Source of the DNA: JBDHDH01 sp039591615
GTDB taxonomy: Bacteria; Gemmatimonadota; Gemmatimonadetes; Gemmatimonadales; GWC2-71-9
NCBI GenBank assembly: GCA_039591615.1
Contig: JBDHDH010000006.1
Span: forward strand, 4,841 to 68,840
Reading direction: 5' to 3'
Length of the DNA: 64,000 nucleotides
Shown one piece after another: positions 33,151-40,921 of the stretch; positions within the stretch are counted from its first letter, which is position 1, and every line of letters starts with the position of its first letter. The notes under the pieces are model-generated. The model was not told the DNA's origin and searched no databases. It was given only the letters and a program-made list of their open reading frames with translations. The translations under genes were made by a program, and so were the position numbers.

Positions 33151-34008
33151 GTGATGCTGGGACTCCTGGTCGCAGCCCAGGGCCCGTCGTGGCTGCAGGT
33201 AGGGCGGGTGACGGCGGTGTATTGGGAAGGGGACGCCACGAAGGCTGCGGCCCTCGCCGAACTCGCCGACCGCATGTGGCCGTGGCCGGGGATTCGCGAA
33301 CCGGTGGAGCATCCCATTCGTCTCGTCGTCGTCTCCGATGCCGAGCGGTTCGACTCGCTAACGGCGGGGCGGCTCCCGGAATGGGGGGTGGCCGCCGCAT
33401 TCCCCGCCACCAACACCATCGTGCTCCGGGCCATGGGGGACCCCAGACGCGCCCTCCGCCACGAGCTGGCCCATCTCGCCCTCCACTCCGTCGTCCGGAG
33501 CGTGCCCCGCTGGTTCGACGAGGGGTACGCGGTGTGGGCTGCGGGCGAGTGGGGTCGTTTGGAGGCCCTCCGCGTGAACTGGGCGTTGCTCCGCGGGGAG
33601 CGTCCCTCCCTCATCGAACTCGATGGGTATCTCCGGGGTCCAACGGCCTCCAGCGCGGAGGCTGCGTATGCGCTCGCCGCCACCGCGGTGCTCTTCCTGG
33701 AACGGCTGGGTGGTGAGCGGGGGCTCGAGCCCATCCTCCTTGCCCTGGCCACCGACGGTGATATCGACCGGGCGCTCCGACGGTCATATCAAGTGACACT
33801 GGGACAGTTCGAGGATCTGTGGCGACGGGATCTGAAGAATCGATACGGCTGGTTGTTGGTGCTGAGTACCTTTTCGGCGTTCTGGGCCGTTGCCGGCGTC
33901 ATGTTGGTCGCGCTGTGGGTGTGGCGCCGGCACCGCGATCAGGAGCGCCGTGCGGCCCTCGACGAGGGGTGGGTTGTGCACGATGATCCGTGGGACACGC
34001 CAGCTTGA
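33151..34008 (+). CDS. Peptidase MA-like (gluzincin-type) membrane protein
   Basis: About 285 residues. A short hydrophobic N-terminus (VMLGLLVAAQG) suggests a secretion signal. RHELAHLAL gives an HExxH-like zinc site, followed by PRWFDEGYAVWAAGEWG, which supplies the third ligand in peptidase-MA-like gluzincins. A helix near the C-terminus (LVLSTFSAFWAVAGVMLVALWVW) would anchor it with a short Arg-rich cytoplasmic tail. The start is uncertain: GTG 33151, ATG 33154, or GTG 33082, which would overlap the TPR gene by 64 bp but adds lysines before the hydrophobic stretch. It lies 5 bp after the chemosensory run and may be part of it; its substrate is unknown. Confidence 0.75.
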   Translation: MMLGLLVAAQGPSWLQVGRVTAVYWEGDATKAAALAELADRMWPWPGIREPVEHPIRLVVVSDAERFDSLTAGRLPEWGVAAAFPATNTIVLRAMGDPRRALRHELAHLALHSVVRSVPRWFDEGYAVWAAGEWGRLEALRVNWALLRGERPSLIELDGYLRGPTASSAEAAYALAATAVLFLERLGGERGLEPILLALATDGDIDRALRRSYQVTLGQFEDLWRRDLKNRYGWLLVLSTFSAFWAVAGVMLVALWVWRRHRDQERRAALDEGWVVHDDPWDTPA

Positions 34009-34033
34009 CGCTTGTGGAACCTCAAGTTAGCCT
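34005..34033 (+). promoter_or_regulatory. Candidate sigma70-type promoter before the small membrane gene
   Basis: TTGACG (34005-34010, five of six consensus) and TAGCCT (34028-34033, three of six) are 17 bp apart. Transcription would start near 34040, two bases before ATG 34042, giving an almost leaderless mRNA. The -35 overlaps the stop codon of the peptidase gene. The -10 is weak, so this is a candidate only. It could also serve tRNA-Val 0.2 kb downstream. Confidence 0.35.
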
Positions 34034-34041
34034 GAGTGTCT

Positions 34042-34233
34042 ATGTCAAGAGGTAGAGCGGGTTCTTCTCCCGCTCGGCTCCGATTCCGGAGCAGCAACGT
34101 GATGCTGTTGGGCGGTGCAGTGGCCTCTCTCGCCGCGGGGTATGCGTTGCTCGCCAGCGGGTCGACCACGCTTGCGCCGATTCTCTTGGTCCTTGGCTAC
34201 TGCGTGTTCTTCCCGCTCGGCCTGGCGTTGTAG
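34042..34233 (+). CDS. Small two-helix membrane protein (DUF3098-like)
   Basis: 63 residues: a basic N-terminus (MSRGRAGSSPARLRFRSS), a first helix (VMLLGGAVASLAAGYALLASG) and a second (TLAPILLVLGYCVFFPLGLAL). The TLAPILLVLGYC pattern recalls DUF3098-type small proteins. Its function is unknown. ATG 34042 has no Shine-Dalgarno; the upstream promoter candidate would make it nearly leaderless. The gene ends 10 bp before tRNA-Val. Confidence 0.65.
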   Translation: MSRGRAGSSPARLRFRSSNVMLLGGAVASLAAGYALLASGSTTLAPILLVLGYCVFFPLGLAL

Positions 34234-34243
34234 GCATACCGAG

Positions 34244-34317
34244 GGGCGAATAGCTCAGGGGTCCAGAGCGCCTGCCTTACAAGCAGGAAGTCGGGGGTTC
34301 GAATCCCTCTTCGCCCA
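34244..34317 (+). tRNA. tRNA-Val (anticodon TAC)
   Basis: The cloverleaf folds fully: acceptor GGGCGAA (34244-34250) with TTCGCCC (34310-34316), discriminator A34317, anticodon stem CCTGC/GCAGG around the loop CTTACAA with anticodon TAC at 34278-34280, and a T arm GGGGG-TTCGAAT-CCCTC with one G-T pair. TAC reads GTA and, by wobble, other Val codons. CCA is not encoded and must be added by the tRNA nucleotidyltransferase. Confidence 0.96.
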
Positions 34318-34370
34318 TGCGTGAGCGAGCGTCCCGAACCCAGCAGTCGACGTTCTAACTCGGAGGCGTC

Positions 34371-36125
34371 GTGGTGTCGTCGAAACCGTACTTCATGAGC
34401 AAGGTCAAGATCGCCATCGGGGTGGTGGCGACCGTCACCTTGGTTCTTCCGCCGATCGCCGATGCTCAATTCGGGCAGCGACGCCCAACGGAACGGATCC
34501 TCTTCTTGATTCCGCAGCCCACCAACCCGACTGATACGTCGCTGGCCGTCCAGTATGCCCACGAGGTCCGTCGCCGGATGGAGTCCAAGTTCCGCAACAA
34601 GCTCACCATCATCTCCAGCGACCAGATCGCCGAGATGCTGGCCGAGTCCGGGTACCAGCCCAATGCCATCCTCGGCTCGGCCGATGCGGAGCGGCTCGCC
34701 AGGGCACTGCGATCGGACGCCTACATCGAAGGCGACCTTCGGCGGAACGACGTGGCTCCCGTTGTCCACCTGCGAATGGTGGACATCGGACGCTCTGGGC
34801 TCTCCGGGTGGATAACGGTCTACGGTGAATCCGAAACGCAACCCAAGAGGTTCGCCGAAGTGACGGTGGACTCACTGGACATGCAGGTGGACGCCGCGGA
34901 GCAGGCGCGAGAGTGCACCGAGCGCCGGGATCGCGGCGACTTCCGTGGGGCGCGGGACCGGGCCGAACGCGCCTTCCGTGTCTTTCCCAACCACCCGTCC
35001 GCCGCGCTGTGTGCCGCCGTTGTGATGGAAGCCACCAACGCACCGCCCGACAGCCAGATCGCCATGTATCAACGAGCAGCCTCGGGCGATTCGCTACTGG
35101 GGCGGGCGTGGGAACGGTTGGGACGTCTCTACCAGCAGCAGGGCGATTCCCTCGCGGCCATCGACGCGTTTGCCAGTCAGCTGATGGCCCGTCCAGGCGA
35201 CCGTCAGCTGCGTCTCGGCCTCGCGGCGGGATACATGACCCTCGGCGAACACACGCGGGCTCGAACACTCCTCGACGAGTTTCTACGCGATAACCCGGAC
35301 GATTTGGAGTTCCTGGATCTCAAGGTGCGCGCCTGCGTAGAAGGCGAGCTTTGGGTGTGTGCCCTGGAAGCGCTCTCGGCCCAATACGAGCGCACCGCCG
35401 AGCTGGCCGGTGACACGATCTTCTACGCCACGATCATTGGAGCAGCCCAACAAGTGTCGGATACCGATGCTTTGCTGCGATGGACCGGCGAGGCGGTACA
35501 GAATGCTCCCAATTCCGTGACGTTGTGGCGGGCGCGGGCCAATGCCTACCGCGAGGCGGAGATGTCCGATTCGGTGGTCACGGCCTACGAGCGGATCCTC
35601 GCACTGGATCCGCGTGATGTGCCGACGCGCCTCGGGGTGGCGCAGGCCATCACCGAGGGCATCACCATCGACACGGCGGTTCCGCTGGACACCGCTCGCC
35701 TCCTCCACGCCGGGCGGTATCTCGACGAGGTGACCGCGATGAGCCGGGATACCGCGGTCCTCATGAACGCCGCGGTACTGTACTACCAGCCGGCGGCCAA
35801 GATGGTGCAGGCACGGATGCATCTCCCCATCGCCGTCGAGTGGCTGGAGAAGGCGCTCAGGAACGACGTGCAACGGCGCCTCACCGAGCAGGCGAACTTC
35901 TTCCTCGGCTTCGGACTCATGTTCCAGATCTTCGAGTTCGATCAGCAGGTCACGGAGTCGAAGTCGTGCGCCCTCGTCCAGCAGGAGGCGCAAATGGTGG
36001 CGAAGGGGAAGCAAGCCCTGGAGATCGGGGCGTCGGTCTCCCCGCAGACCGCCCGGCAATTCCTGCAGCAGTATCAGGCGTTCGAGCAACGGATTCCACA
36101 GCTCCGGGCCGCGTTCTGTCGCTGA
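34371..36125 (+). CDS. Exported TPR-repeat protein
   Basis: 584 residues. A signal peptide is clear (MSKVKIAIGVVATVTLVLPPIADA, likely cut before QFGQ). Residues 40-180 form an alpha/beta domain (TERILFLIPQPTNPTDTSLAVQYAHEVRRRM, DAYIEGDLRRND) that resembles the N-terminal domain of TolB or FlgO-type proteins. TPR units follow (AWERLGRLYQQQGDSLAAIDAF, LRLGLAAGYMTLGEHTRA, LWRARANAYREAEMSDSVVTAY). The start is GTG 34371, supported by GGAGG at 34362-34366; ATG 34395 is the alternative. It stands alone between two tRNA genes. A periplasmic scaffold role is likely; the partner is unknown. Confidence 0.82.
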   Translation: MVSSKPYFMSKVKIAIGVVATVTLVLPPIADAQFGQRRPTERILFLIPQPTNPTDTSLAVQYAHEVRRRMESKFRNKLTIISSDQIAEMLAESGYQPNAILGSADAERLARALRSDAYIEGDLRRNDVAPVVHLRMVDIGRSGLSGWITVYGESETQPKRFAEVTVDSLDMQVDAAEQARECTERRDRGDFRGARDRAERAFRVFPNHPSAALCAAVVMEATNAPPDSQIAMYQRAASGDSLLGRAWERLGRLYQQQGDSLAAIDAFASQLMARPGDRQLRLGLAAGYMTLGEHTRARTLLDEFLRDNPDDLEFLDLKVRACVEGELWVCALEALSAQYERTAELAGDTIFYATIIGAAQQVSDTDALLRWTGEAVQNAPNSVTLWRARANAYREAEMSDSVVTAYERILALDPRDVPTRLGVAQAITEGITIDTAVPLDTARLLHAGRYLDEVTAMSRDTAVLMNAAVLYYQPAAKMVQARMHLPIAVEWLEKALRNDVQRRLTEQANFFLGFGLMFQIFEFDQQVTESKSCALVQQEAQMVAKGKQALEIGASVSPQTARQFLQQYQAFEQRIPQLRAAFCR

Positions 36126-36132
36126 CGGGCGC

Positions 36133-36161
36133 TTGAATTCGCACGGCAGCAAACCTACATT
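36133..36161 (+). promoter_or_regulatory. Promoter of tRNA-Asp
   Basis: TTGAAT (36133-36138) and TACATT (36156-36161) are separated by 17 bp, four or more matches to each consensus box. Transcription would begin near 36168, twelve bases before the mature 5' end of tRNA-Asp. The downstream rsmH and dcw genes could be read from the same promoter. Confidence 0.6.
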
Positions 36162-36179
36162 CCGCTGCTGTGCTTTCGG

Positions 36180-36253
36180 GGGGCTGTAGCTCAGTTGGTT
36201 AGAGTGCCGGTCTGTCACACCGGAGGCCGCGGGTTCAAGTCCCGTCAGCCCCG
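36180..36253 (+). tRNA. tRNA-Asp (anticodon GTC)
   Basis: Acceptor GGGGCTG (36180-36186) pairs with CAGCCCC (36246-36252), and the discriminator is G36253, as expected for tRNA-Asp. The anticodon stem CCGGT/ACCGG encloses the loop CTGTCAC with anticodon GTC. D and T arms (TTCAAGT) are normal. CCA is not encoded. It lies directly upstream of the dcw cluster where mraZ is usually found. Confidence 0.96.
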
Positions 36254-36281
36254 CTTGTCCATTCGCGATGAATCCCTGCCT

Positions 36282-36310
36282 CGGCCCCGCTTGCTCCGCT
36301 CGCGGGGCCG
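36282..36310 (+). other. 9-bp perfect hairpin after tRNA-Asp
   Basis: CGGCCCCGC (36282-36290) and GCGGGGCCG (36302-36310) form a perfect 9-bp stem with an 11-base loop, starting 29 bases after tRNA-Asp. The sequence after it is TTCCGCAT, not a T tract, so it is at best a weak intrinsic terminator. It may instead be a processing or attenuation structure between the tRNA and rsmH. Confidence 0.5.
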
Positions 36311-36332
36311 TTCCGCATGGCCGACGGCGGCC

Positions 36333-37241
36333 GTGACTCCACGGCATGCCCCCGTCCTGGTGGACCCGGTGGCACAACTGGCCGCCAGCTGCCAACGAGC
36401 GGCCGATTGCACGGTGGGAGCCGGTGGGCATGCCGCGCGCCTGCGCGATCTCGGGGCGGAAGTCTTTGCGGTGGACCGAGATCCAGCGGCCATCGAACAG
36501 GCACGCACCCAGCTGGGCGAAGGCGGCTTCATCTGGCGAGTCGGACGGTTCGGCGACCCGGTGGTCATCGCCGATGTCGCGCGGTTCCGGCCGGAGTTCG
36601 TGCTGCTCGATCTCGGCGTCTCGAGCGGTCAGCTCGACCTGGACGAGCGGGGCTTTTCGTTTCGTCGCGGCGTACCGTTGGATATGCGCCTCTCTGGCGA
36701 GGGCCCAACCGCCGCCGACATCCTGAACCATCGATCCGCCGGAGCGCTGGCGGACATTTTCCGTCGGTACGGCGACGAGTCACGATCCCGGCGCCTGGCG
36801 ACTCGCATCGTCGAGCGCCGCGCACGCCAGCCGTTTCACACCAGTGACGACCTCGTGAACGCAATCCGCAGCGCGCTGGGTCCCCGCAGTGGTCCCAGCG
36901 ATTTCGCCAGGCTGTTTCAGGCCGTGCGGATCGCCGTCAACGACGAACTGGGCGAGTTGGAACGGGCCCTTCCGGGATTGCGGGATGCCCTCGTATCGGA
37001 AGGGCGCCTGGCGGTCATCACCTATCACTCTGGAGAGGATCGGATCGTCAAGCGGGCCTTCCGGGACTGGGCACGGGTATGCGTGTGTCCGCCGCCGCAG
37101 CCGATCTGCACCTGCCGTGGGCGGCCGCTTGGTCGATGCGATCCCCGCAAGCCCATCCTGCCGACTCCCGAGGAGATCCGGGCGAACCGGCGGGCCCGCA
37201 GTGCGAAGCTGAGGGCGTTTCGAGTTGTCCATGGCGCGTAG
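36333..37241 (+). CDS. rsmH: 16S rRNA (cytosine1402-N4)-methyltransferase
   Basis: RsmH methylates N4 of C1402 in the ribosomal P site. GTG 36333 gives 302 residues starting MTPRHAPVLVDPV, matching the family HxPVL start. The SAM loop reads TVGAGGHAARL, then VDRDPAAIE, LLDLGVSSGQLDLDERGFSF, DMRL, FQAVRIAVNDELGEL and ITYHSGEDRIVKRAF. The Gly-rich loop is slightly divergent (GAGGHA for GGGGHS). The frame is open upstream through tRNA-Asp, but that part is not coding. It is the first gene of the dcw cluster and overlaps ftsL by 11 bp. Confidence 0.92.
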   Translation: MTPRHAPVLVDPVAQLAASCQRAADCTVGAGGHAARLRDLGAEVFAVDRDPAAIEQARTQLGEGGFIWRVGRFGDPVVIADVARFRPEFVLLDLGVSSGQLDLDERGFSFRRGVPLDMRLSGEGPTAADILNHRSAGALADIFRRYGDESRSRRLATRIVERRARQPFHTSDDLVNAIRSALGPRSGPSDFARLFQAVRIAVNDELGELERALPGLRDALVSEGRLAVITYHSGEDRIVKRAFRDWARVCVCPPPQPICTCRGRPLGRCDPRKPILPTPEEIRANRRARSAKLRAFRVVHGA

Positions 37242-37527
37242 ACCCCGTCGAGGACGATTCTGGGCGTTGCTCTGGTTGGGCTTTGTCCTCATCGTGCTTG
37301 CTTGGGTGGTGACCCGCCAAACGTCGGCTGTGGTCACGGCGCGGGAACTCAACGCTCTCCGAGAGCGGCGGGTCACGCTCGAATCCCGCCGGGCCGAATT
37401 GTTGCGGCGGCTTCGGCGCGCGGAAAGTCGTGCCGTCCTGGTGCCAAAGGCAGAATCTCTCGGCCTCCACCTCCCCGGTGACAGTGAAATGGTGCGGATA
37501 ACCATGCCAGAACCCGGAGGCCAGTAA
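37231..37527 (+). CDS. ftsL: Cell division protein FtsL-like
   Basis: 98 residues with a basic cytoplasmic start (MARRPRRGRF), one membrane helix (ALLWLGFVLIVLAWVV) and a periplasmic coiled coil (ELNALRERRVTLESRRAELLRRLRRAES), followed by a short tail. FtsL bridges FtsB and FtsQ and activates FtsWI. The sequence is weakly conserved in general, so the call rests on topology, length and its position between rsmH and ftsI. ATG 37231 lies inside the rsmH end. Confidence 0.82.
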   Translation: MARRPRRGRFWALLWLGFVLIVLAWVVTRQTSAVVTARELNALRERRVTLESRRAELLRRLRRAESRAVLVPKAESLGLHLPGDSEMVRITMPEPGGQ

Positions 37528-37529
37528 GC

Positions 37530-39458
37530 GTGGTGAAACCGGTCGTTCGGCTCGGGATCGTGCAAGGCGCGTTTGGCATTGCCGTGGTGGCCCTCGCGGC
37601 GCGTGCGGTCCAGGTCCAACTCTGGGAGGGTCGTGAGCACCGGGCGACGGCCACGGCGCAGCGGACCCGGACGAAGGTCATCGACGCGCCGCGAGGGACG
37701 ATCTACGACCGCAACGGGCTCACCCTCGTCACCACGCAGGAGATCTACCGAATCGACCTGGCGAAAGACCAGCTAAGCCTCGTCGACAGGGACCTCCAGA
37801 CGATCGCGGACGCGTTGGGCAAGCCGCGCCGCGAGGTCGAGCGTCGTTTCCGCGGACGCTCAGCCTATCTCCACGGTCCCTTCACCGCCACCCAAGTGCA
37901 GCCCATTCGCCATCTGCGCGGGGTTTATCTTCGTCGAGAACTCCATCGTTTCCACCCGAGCCCAGGGCTTGCCGCACCCATCATCGGTCGACCAGCGGGG
38001 GACGGCCAAGCTGCCAGCGGTATCGAGTCGGTACTGGATTCTCTCCTGACGGGCACGCCGGGGCACGCCGTCGTCCTGCGCGACCGCGGGGGCGTGGAAC
38101 ACGAGTCCCCGTCCCGTCTGGACGCGTTCCCGGTTCCCGGGCACGCCGTGTACCTCACCCTCGATGCCGCTCTCCAAGAGATCGTGCAGCATGCTCTGGA
38201 CGAAGCCGTCGACCGGCTCGATGCCGTGGGTGGCGACGTGGTGGTCTTGGACCCGGTTCGAGGTGAGATCCTGGCCATGGCCTCCCGGGGCCCAGGAGCC
38301 CGCGCCGCGGTCAGGGCCGTGACGACCGTCTTCGAGCCCGGCTCGACAGCGAAGGTCTTTGCCGCTGCCGCCCTCCTCCAGAACGGCCTCGGAACGCCGT
38401 CGGACTTGATCTACGCGGAGCAGGGGAGCTACCAGCTGGGATCGCGTACGATTCGCGACGAGCACCCGGAAGGCTGGCTTACGCTGCAGCGAGTTGTCGA
38501 GCGATCCAGCAATATCGGGATCGTGAAGGCTGCGCAGAGCCTCACACGGGAACAGCAATTCGGAATGCTCCGCGACTTCGGTCTGGGATCGCCCACCGGT
38601 GTCGAGTATCCGTCCGAGGCCCGGGGGATCTTGCGGCTCCCCCACCGCTGGAGCGGCACCACACCCGCGAGCCTCGCCATCGGGTACGAGGTCGCGGTGA
38701 CGCCACTGCAGCTGGCCGCGGCCTACGCCGCCATCGCCAACGACGGTGTCCTGCTTCGTTCCGCCCTCGTGCGGGAGATCCACGCTCCCGACGGGAACGT
38801 CGTCTACCGCCACCGGCCCGAGCCCGTGAGACGGGTGGTCTCTTCCGAGGTGGCGAAGCAGCTGCGAGAGATGCTCCGGGGCGTCGTCTATCGAGGGGGG
38901 ACGGGAGACACCGCCGCGCTCACCTCCTTCGAGGTGGCGGGCAAGACCGGCACGGCGCGCCGAGCGGGCCCCGACGGCTATATCCCGGGTTCTCACACGG
39001 CCACCTTTGCTTCGATCTTTCCGGCCGACGACCCTCAGCTCGTGATGGTGGTCAAGCTGGACGATCCCCGCGGTGCCTATGCCCGCCTCACGGCGGCGCC
39101 TGTGACTCGTGCCGTCCTCGAGCAGGTGCTGGCTGCTCGGAGCGGCGCGTTGGATCACTCGCGCCTGGCAATGGGTCGGTCTGACGGCATCCACGGGCCC
39201 GAAGTCGGGGGTGGAACCATTCCCTATGTCACGTCCTGGCCGGTGCAATTCGTGGTACATGATCCGGCCCGCAGGCGAGTACCCGATCTGCGCGGCCTCC
39301 CGTTGCGTGATGCCTTTCACAAGCTCCACGGAGCGGGGCTCCGGGGGACGTTGCAGGGATGGGGGAAGGTGGCCACGACGAGGCCAGTCGCTGGAGCGCC
39401 GGTGGAGGCCGGGGCCCTGGTGACCGTCATCGGTGCCGAGGAACGACCTGCGCCGTGA
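37530..39458 (+). CDS. ftsI: Division transpeptidase FtsI (class B PBP) with C-terminal PASTA domain
   Basis: 642 residues. A short cytoplasmic end and one helix (residues 9-28) precede the pedestal domain (APRGTIYDRNGL). The transpeptidase core has S272-TAK275 (EPGSTAKVF), SSN (ERSSNIGIVKA) and KTGT (VAGKTGTARRAG). The last ~70 residues form a PASTA unit (RVPDLRGLPLRDAFHKLHGAGL ... VEAGALVTVIG), as in SpoVD or PBP2x and unlike E. coli FtsI. It cross-links septal peptidoglycan with FtsW. GTG 37530 follows GGAGG. It overlaps murE by 4 bp. Confidence 0.94.
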   Translation: MVKPVVRLGIVQGAFGIAVVALAARAVQVQLWEGREHRATATAQRTRTKVIDAPRGTIYDRNGLTLVTTQEIYRIDLAKDQLSLVDRDLQTIADALGKPRREVERRFRGRSAYLHGPFTATQVQPIRHLRGVYLRRELHRFHPSPGLAAPIIGRPAGDGQAASGIESVLDSLLTGTPGHAVVLRDRGGVEHESPSRLDAFPVPGHAVYLTLDAALQEIVQHALDEAVDRLDAVGGDVVVLDPVRGEILAMASRGPGARAAVRAVTTVFEPGSTAKVFAAAALLQNGLGTPSDLIYAEQGSYQLGSRTIRDEHPEGWLTLQRVVERSSNIGIVKAAQSLTREQQFGMLRDFGLGSPTGVEYPSEARGILRLPHRWSGTTPASLAIGYEVAVTPLQLAAAYAAIANDGVLLRSALVREIHAPDGNVVYRHRPEPVRRVVSSEVAKQLREMLRGVVYRGGTGDTAALTSFEVAGKTGTARRAGPDGYIPGSHTATFASIFPADDPQLVMVVKLDDPRGAYARLTAAPVTRAVLEQVLAARSGALDHSRLAMGRSDGIHGPEVGGGTIPYVTSWPVQFVVHDPARRRVPDLRGLPLRDAFHKLHGAGLRGTLQGWGKVATTRPVAGAPVEAGALVTVIGAEERPAP

Positions 39459-40921
39459 CCACACTCCAAGAGATCGTGGGCGTGCTCCGGCGCGAGGGAC
39501 AGCTCCTCCGCCAGCCGGCGTCGCTCCCCGCGATCAGCGGTGTCATGGAGGATTCTCGGCGCGTAACCCGCGGAACGCTCTTCTGCGCCATTGAGGGGAC
39601 GATGGACGACGGCCATCGCTTCGTGGGCGACGCCAGCGCCCGAGGGGCGGCGGCTGCGTTGGTCAGCAGGCGAGTCGACGTGCGCCTACCTCAGATCCTC
39701 GTGCGTGACGGACGCACCGCCGCGGCCCTAGCCGCCCGCGAGTGGTATGGGCGGCCGGGCGATGATCTCGAGCTCATTGGCGTCACCGGCACAAACGGAA
39801 AATCCACCACCGTGGCGCTGACCCGCCATCTCCTCAACGCCAACGGGAACACCGGCTCCCTCGGCACCCTCGGTGCGATGGATGGTGCCGGCGAGGTGCT
39901 TCCCGATTTCCAGACCCTAACGACCCCAGGTGCCGTGGAACTCCAAGCTGCCCTCGCGGCACTTCGGGAAAGAGGGGTGCGTCGGGTTGTGATGGAGGCA
40001 TCCTCCCACGCTCTCGACCAGCGCCGGCTGGAGACCTTAGTCCTCGACGCCGGGATCTTCACCAACCTCACGCACGACCATCTGGATTATCATGAGACCC
40101 TGGCGGCGTACGGGGCGGCAAAGGCGCGGCTGTCCGATCATCTTCGGTCGGGGGGGGTAGAGGTGGTGAACGCCGACGAACCTGCCTGGGCGATGCTCCG
40201 TCGTCGACCAGGCATTCGCAGGATGCGCTACGGGTGGAGCGACGACGCCGATGTTGGCGTAGTGCACGCCGATCTCGGATCGTCTGGAACTGCCTTGACC
40301 GTTCGCTTCGGGGACCTGACCACGTCGGCTCGCGTGCCGCTCGTGGGCGCGTTCAACGTCAGTAACGCGGTGGGTGCGGGGGCGACGGCATGGGCCCTCG
40401 GAGTCGAACCGGACGCCATCGCGGAACGCCTGGCAGAGGCGCCGCAAGTCACGGGTCGGATGGAGCGACTCATCGAGGGTGACTTCCTGATCCTCCGGGA
40501 TTATGCCCACACGCCAGACGCCCTTGAGCGACTGCTGAAGGCGCTTCGGCCGCTCACCGCTGGTCGTCTGATCGTGCTCTTCGGCGCCGGTGGGGACCGC
40601 GATCGCCGCAAGCGTCCGGCCATGGGGTCGATCGCGGCCGAAGGCGCTGATCTGGTGATCGTCACCTCGGACAACCCGCGCACCGAGGACCCCGAACGCA
40701 TTATCGACGACGTCGAAGCGGGGATGGGCGACACGGATCACCTCCGCATCGCCGACCGACGAGAGGCTATCTTCCACGCCGTGCGCATGCTGCACACCGG
40801 TGACTGTCTTGCGCTGGCAGGGAAGGGGCACGAGACGTACCAAGTGGTGGGTACCGCGAAGCTCCCCTTCGACGAACGGGAGATCGTCGAGGAGGCGGTG
40901 CGGGAGCGAGCACCGGCGTGA
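39455..40921 (+). CDS. murE: UDP-MurNAc-tripeptide synthetase (meso-diaminopimelate-adding)
   Basis: Adds the third residue to UDP-MurNAc-L-Ala-D-Glu. Walker-type GVTGTNGKSTT, EASSHALDQ, LTHDHLDYH and the C-terminal specificity motif DNPRTED are visible. DNPR is the marker for meso-diaminopimelate rather than lysine, so this cell probably has DAP-type peptidoglycan. 488 residues from GTG 39455, which sits in the ftsI stop. It overlaps murF (GTGA). Confidence 0.95.
   Translation: MTTLQEIVGVLRREGQLLRQPASLPAISGVMEDSRRVTRGTLFCAIEGTMDDGHRFVGDASARGAAAALVSRRVDVRLPQILVRDGRTAAALAAREWYGRPGDDLELIGVTGTNGKSTTVALTRHLLNANGNTGSLGTLGAMDGAGEVLPDFQTLTTPGAVELQAALAALRERGVRRVVMEASSHALDQRRLETLVLDAGIFTNLTHDHLDYHETLAAYGAAKARLSDHLRSGGVEVVNADEPAWAMLRRRPGIRRMRYGWSDDADVGVVHADLGSSGTALTVRFGDLTTSARVPLVGAFNVSNAVGAGATAWALGVEPDAIAERLAEAPQVTGRMERLIEGDFLILRDYAHTPDALERLLKALRPLTAGRLIVLFGAGGDRDRRKRPAMGSIAAEGADLVIVTSDNPRTEDPERIIDDVEAGMGDTDHLRIADRREAIFHAVRMLHTGDCLALAGKGHETYQVVGTAKLPFDEREIVEEAVRERAPA

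Noticed and set aside
36282..36310. Hairpin considered as a full Rho-independent terminator
   Set aside because: No T tract follows the stem, so it is listed only as a hairpin.
36195..36332. N-terminal extension of rsmH into tRNA-Asp
   Set aside because: The extension would translate the tRNA; the family start HAPVL fits GTG 36333.
35283..36731. A 482-codon minus-strand frame spanning tRNA-Asp
   Set aside because: It would cross a perfectly folding tRNA and two coding genes.
37860..39464. A 534-codon minus-strand frame inside ftsI
   Set aside because: ftsI has all transpeptidase motifs; the antisense frame has none.
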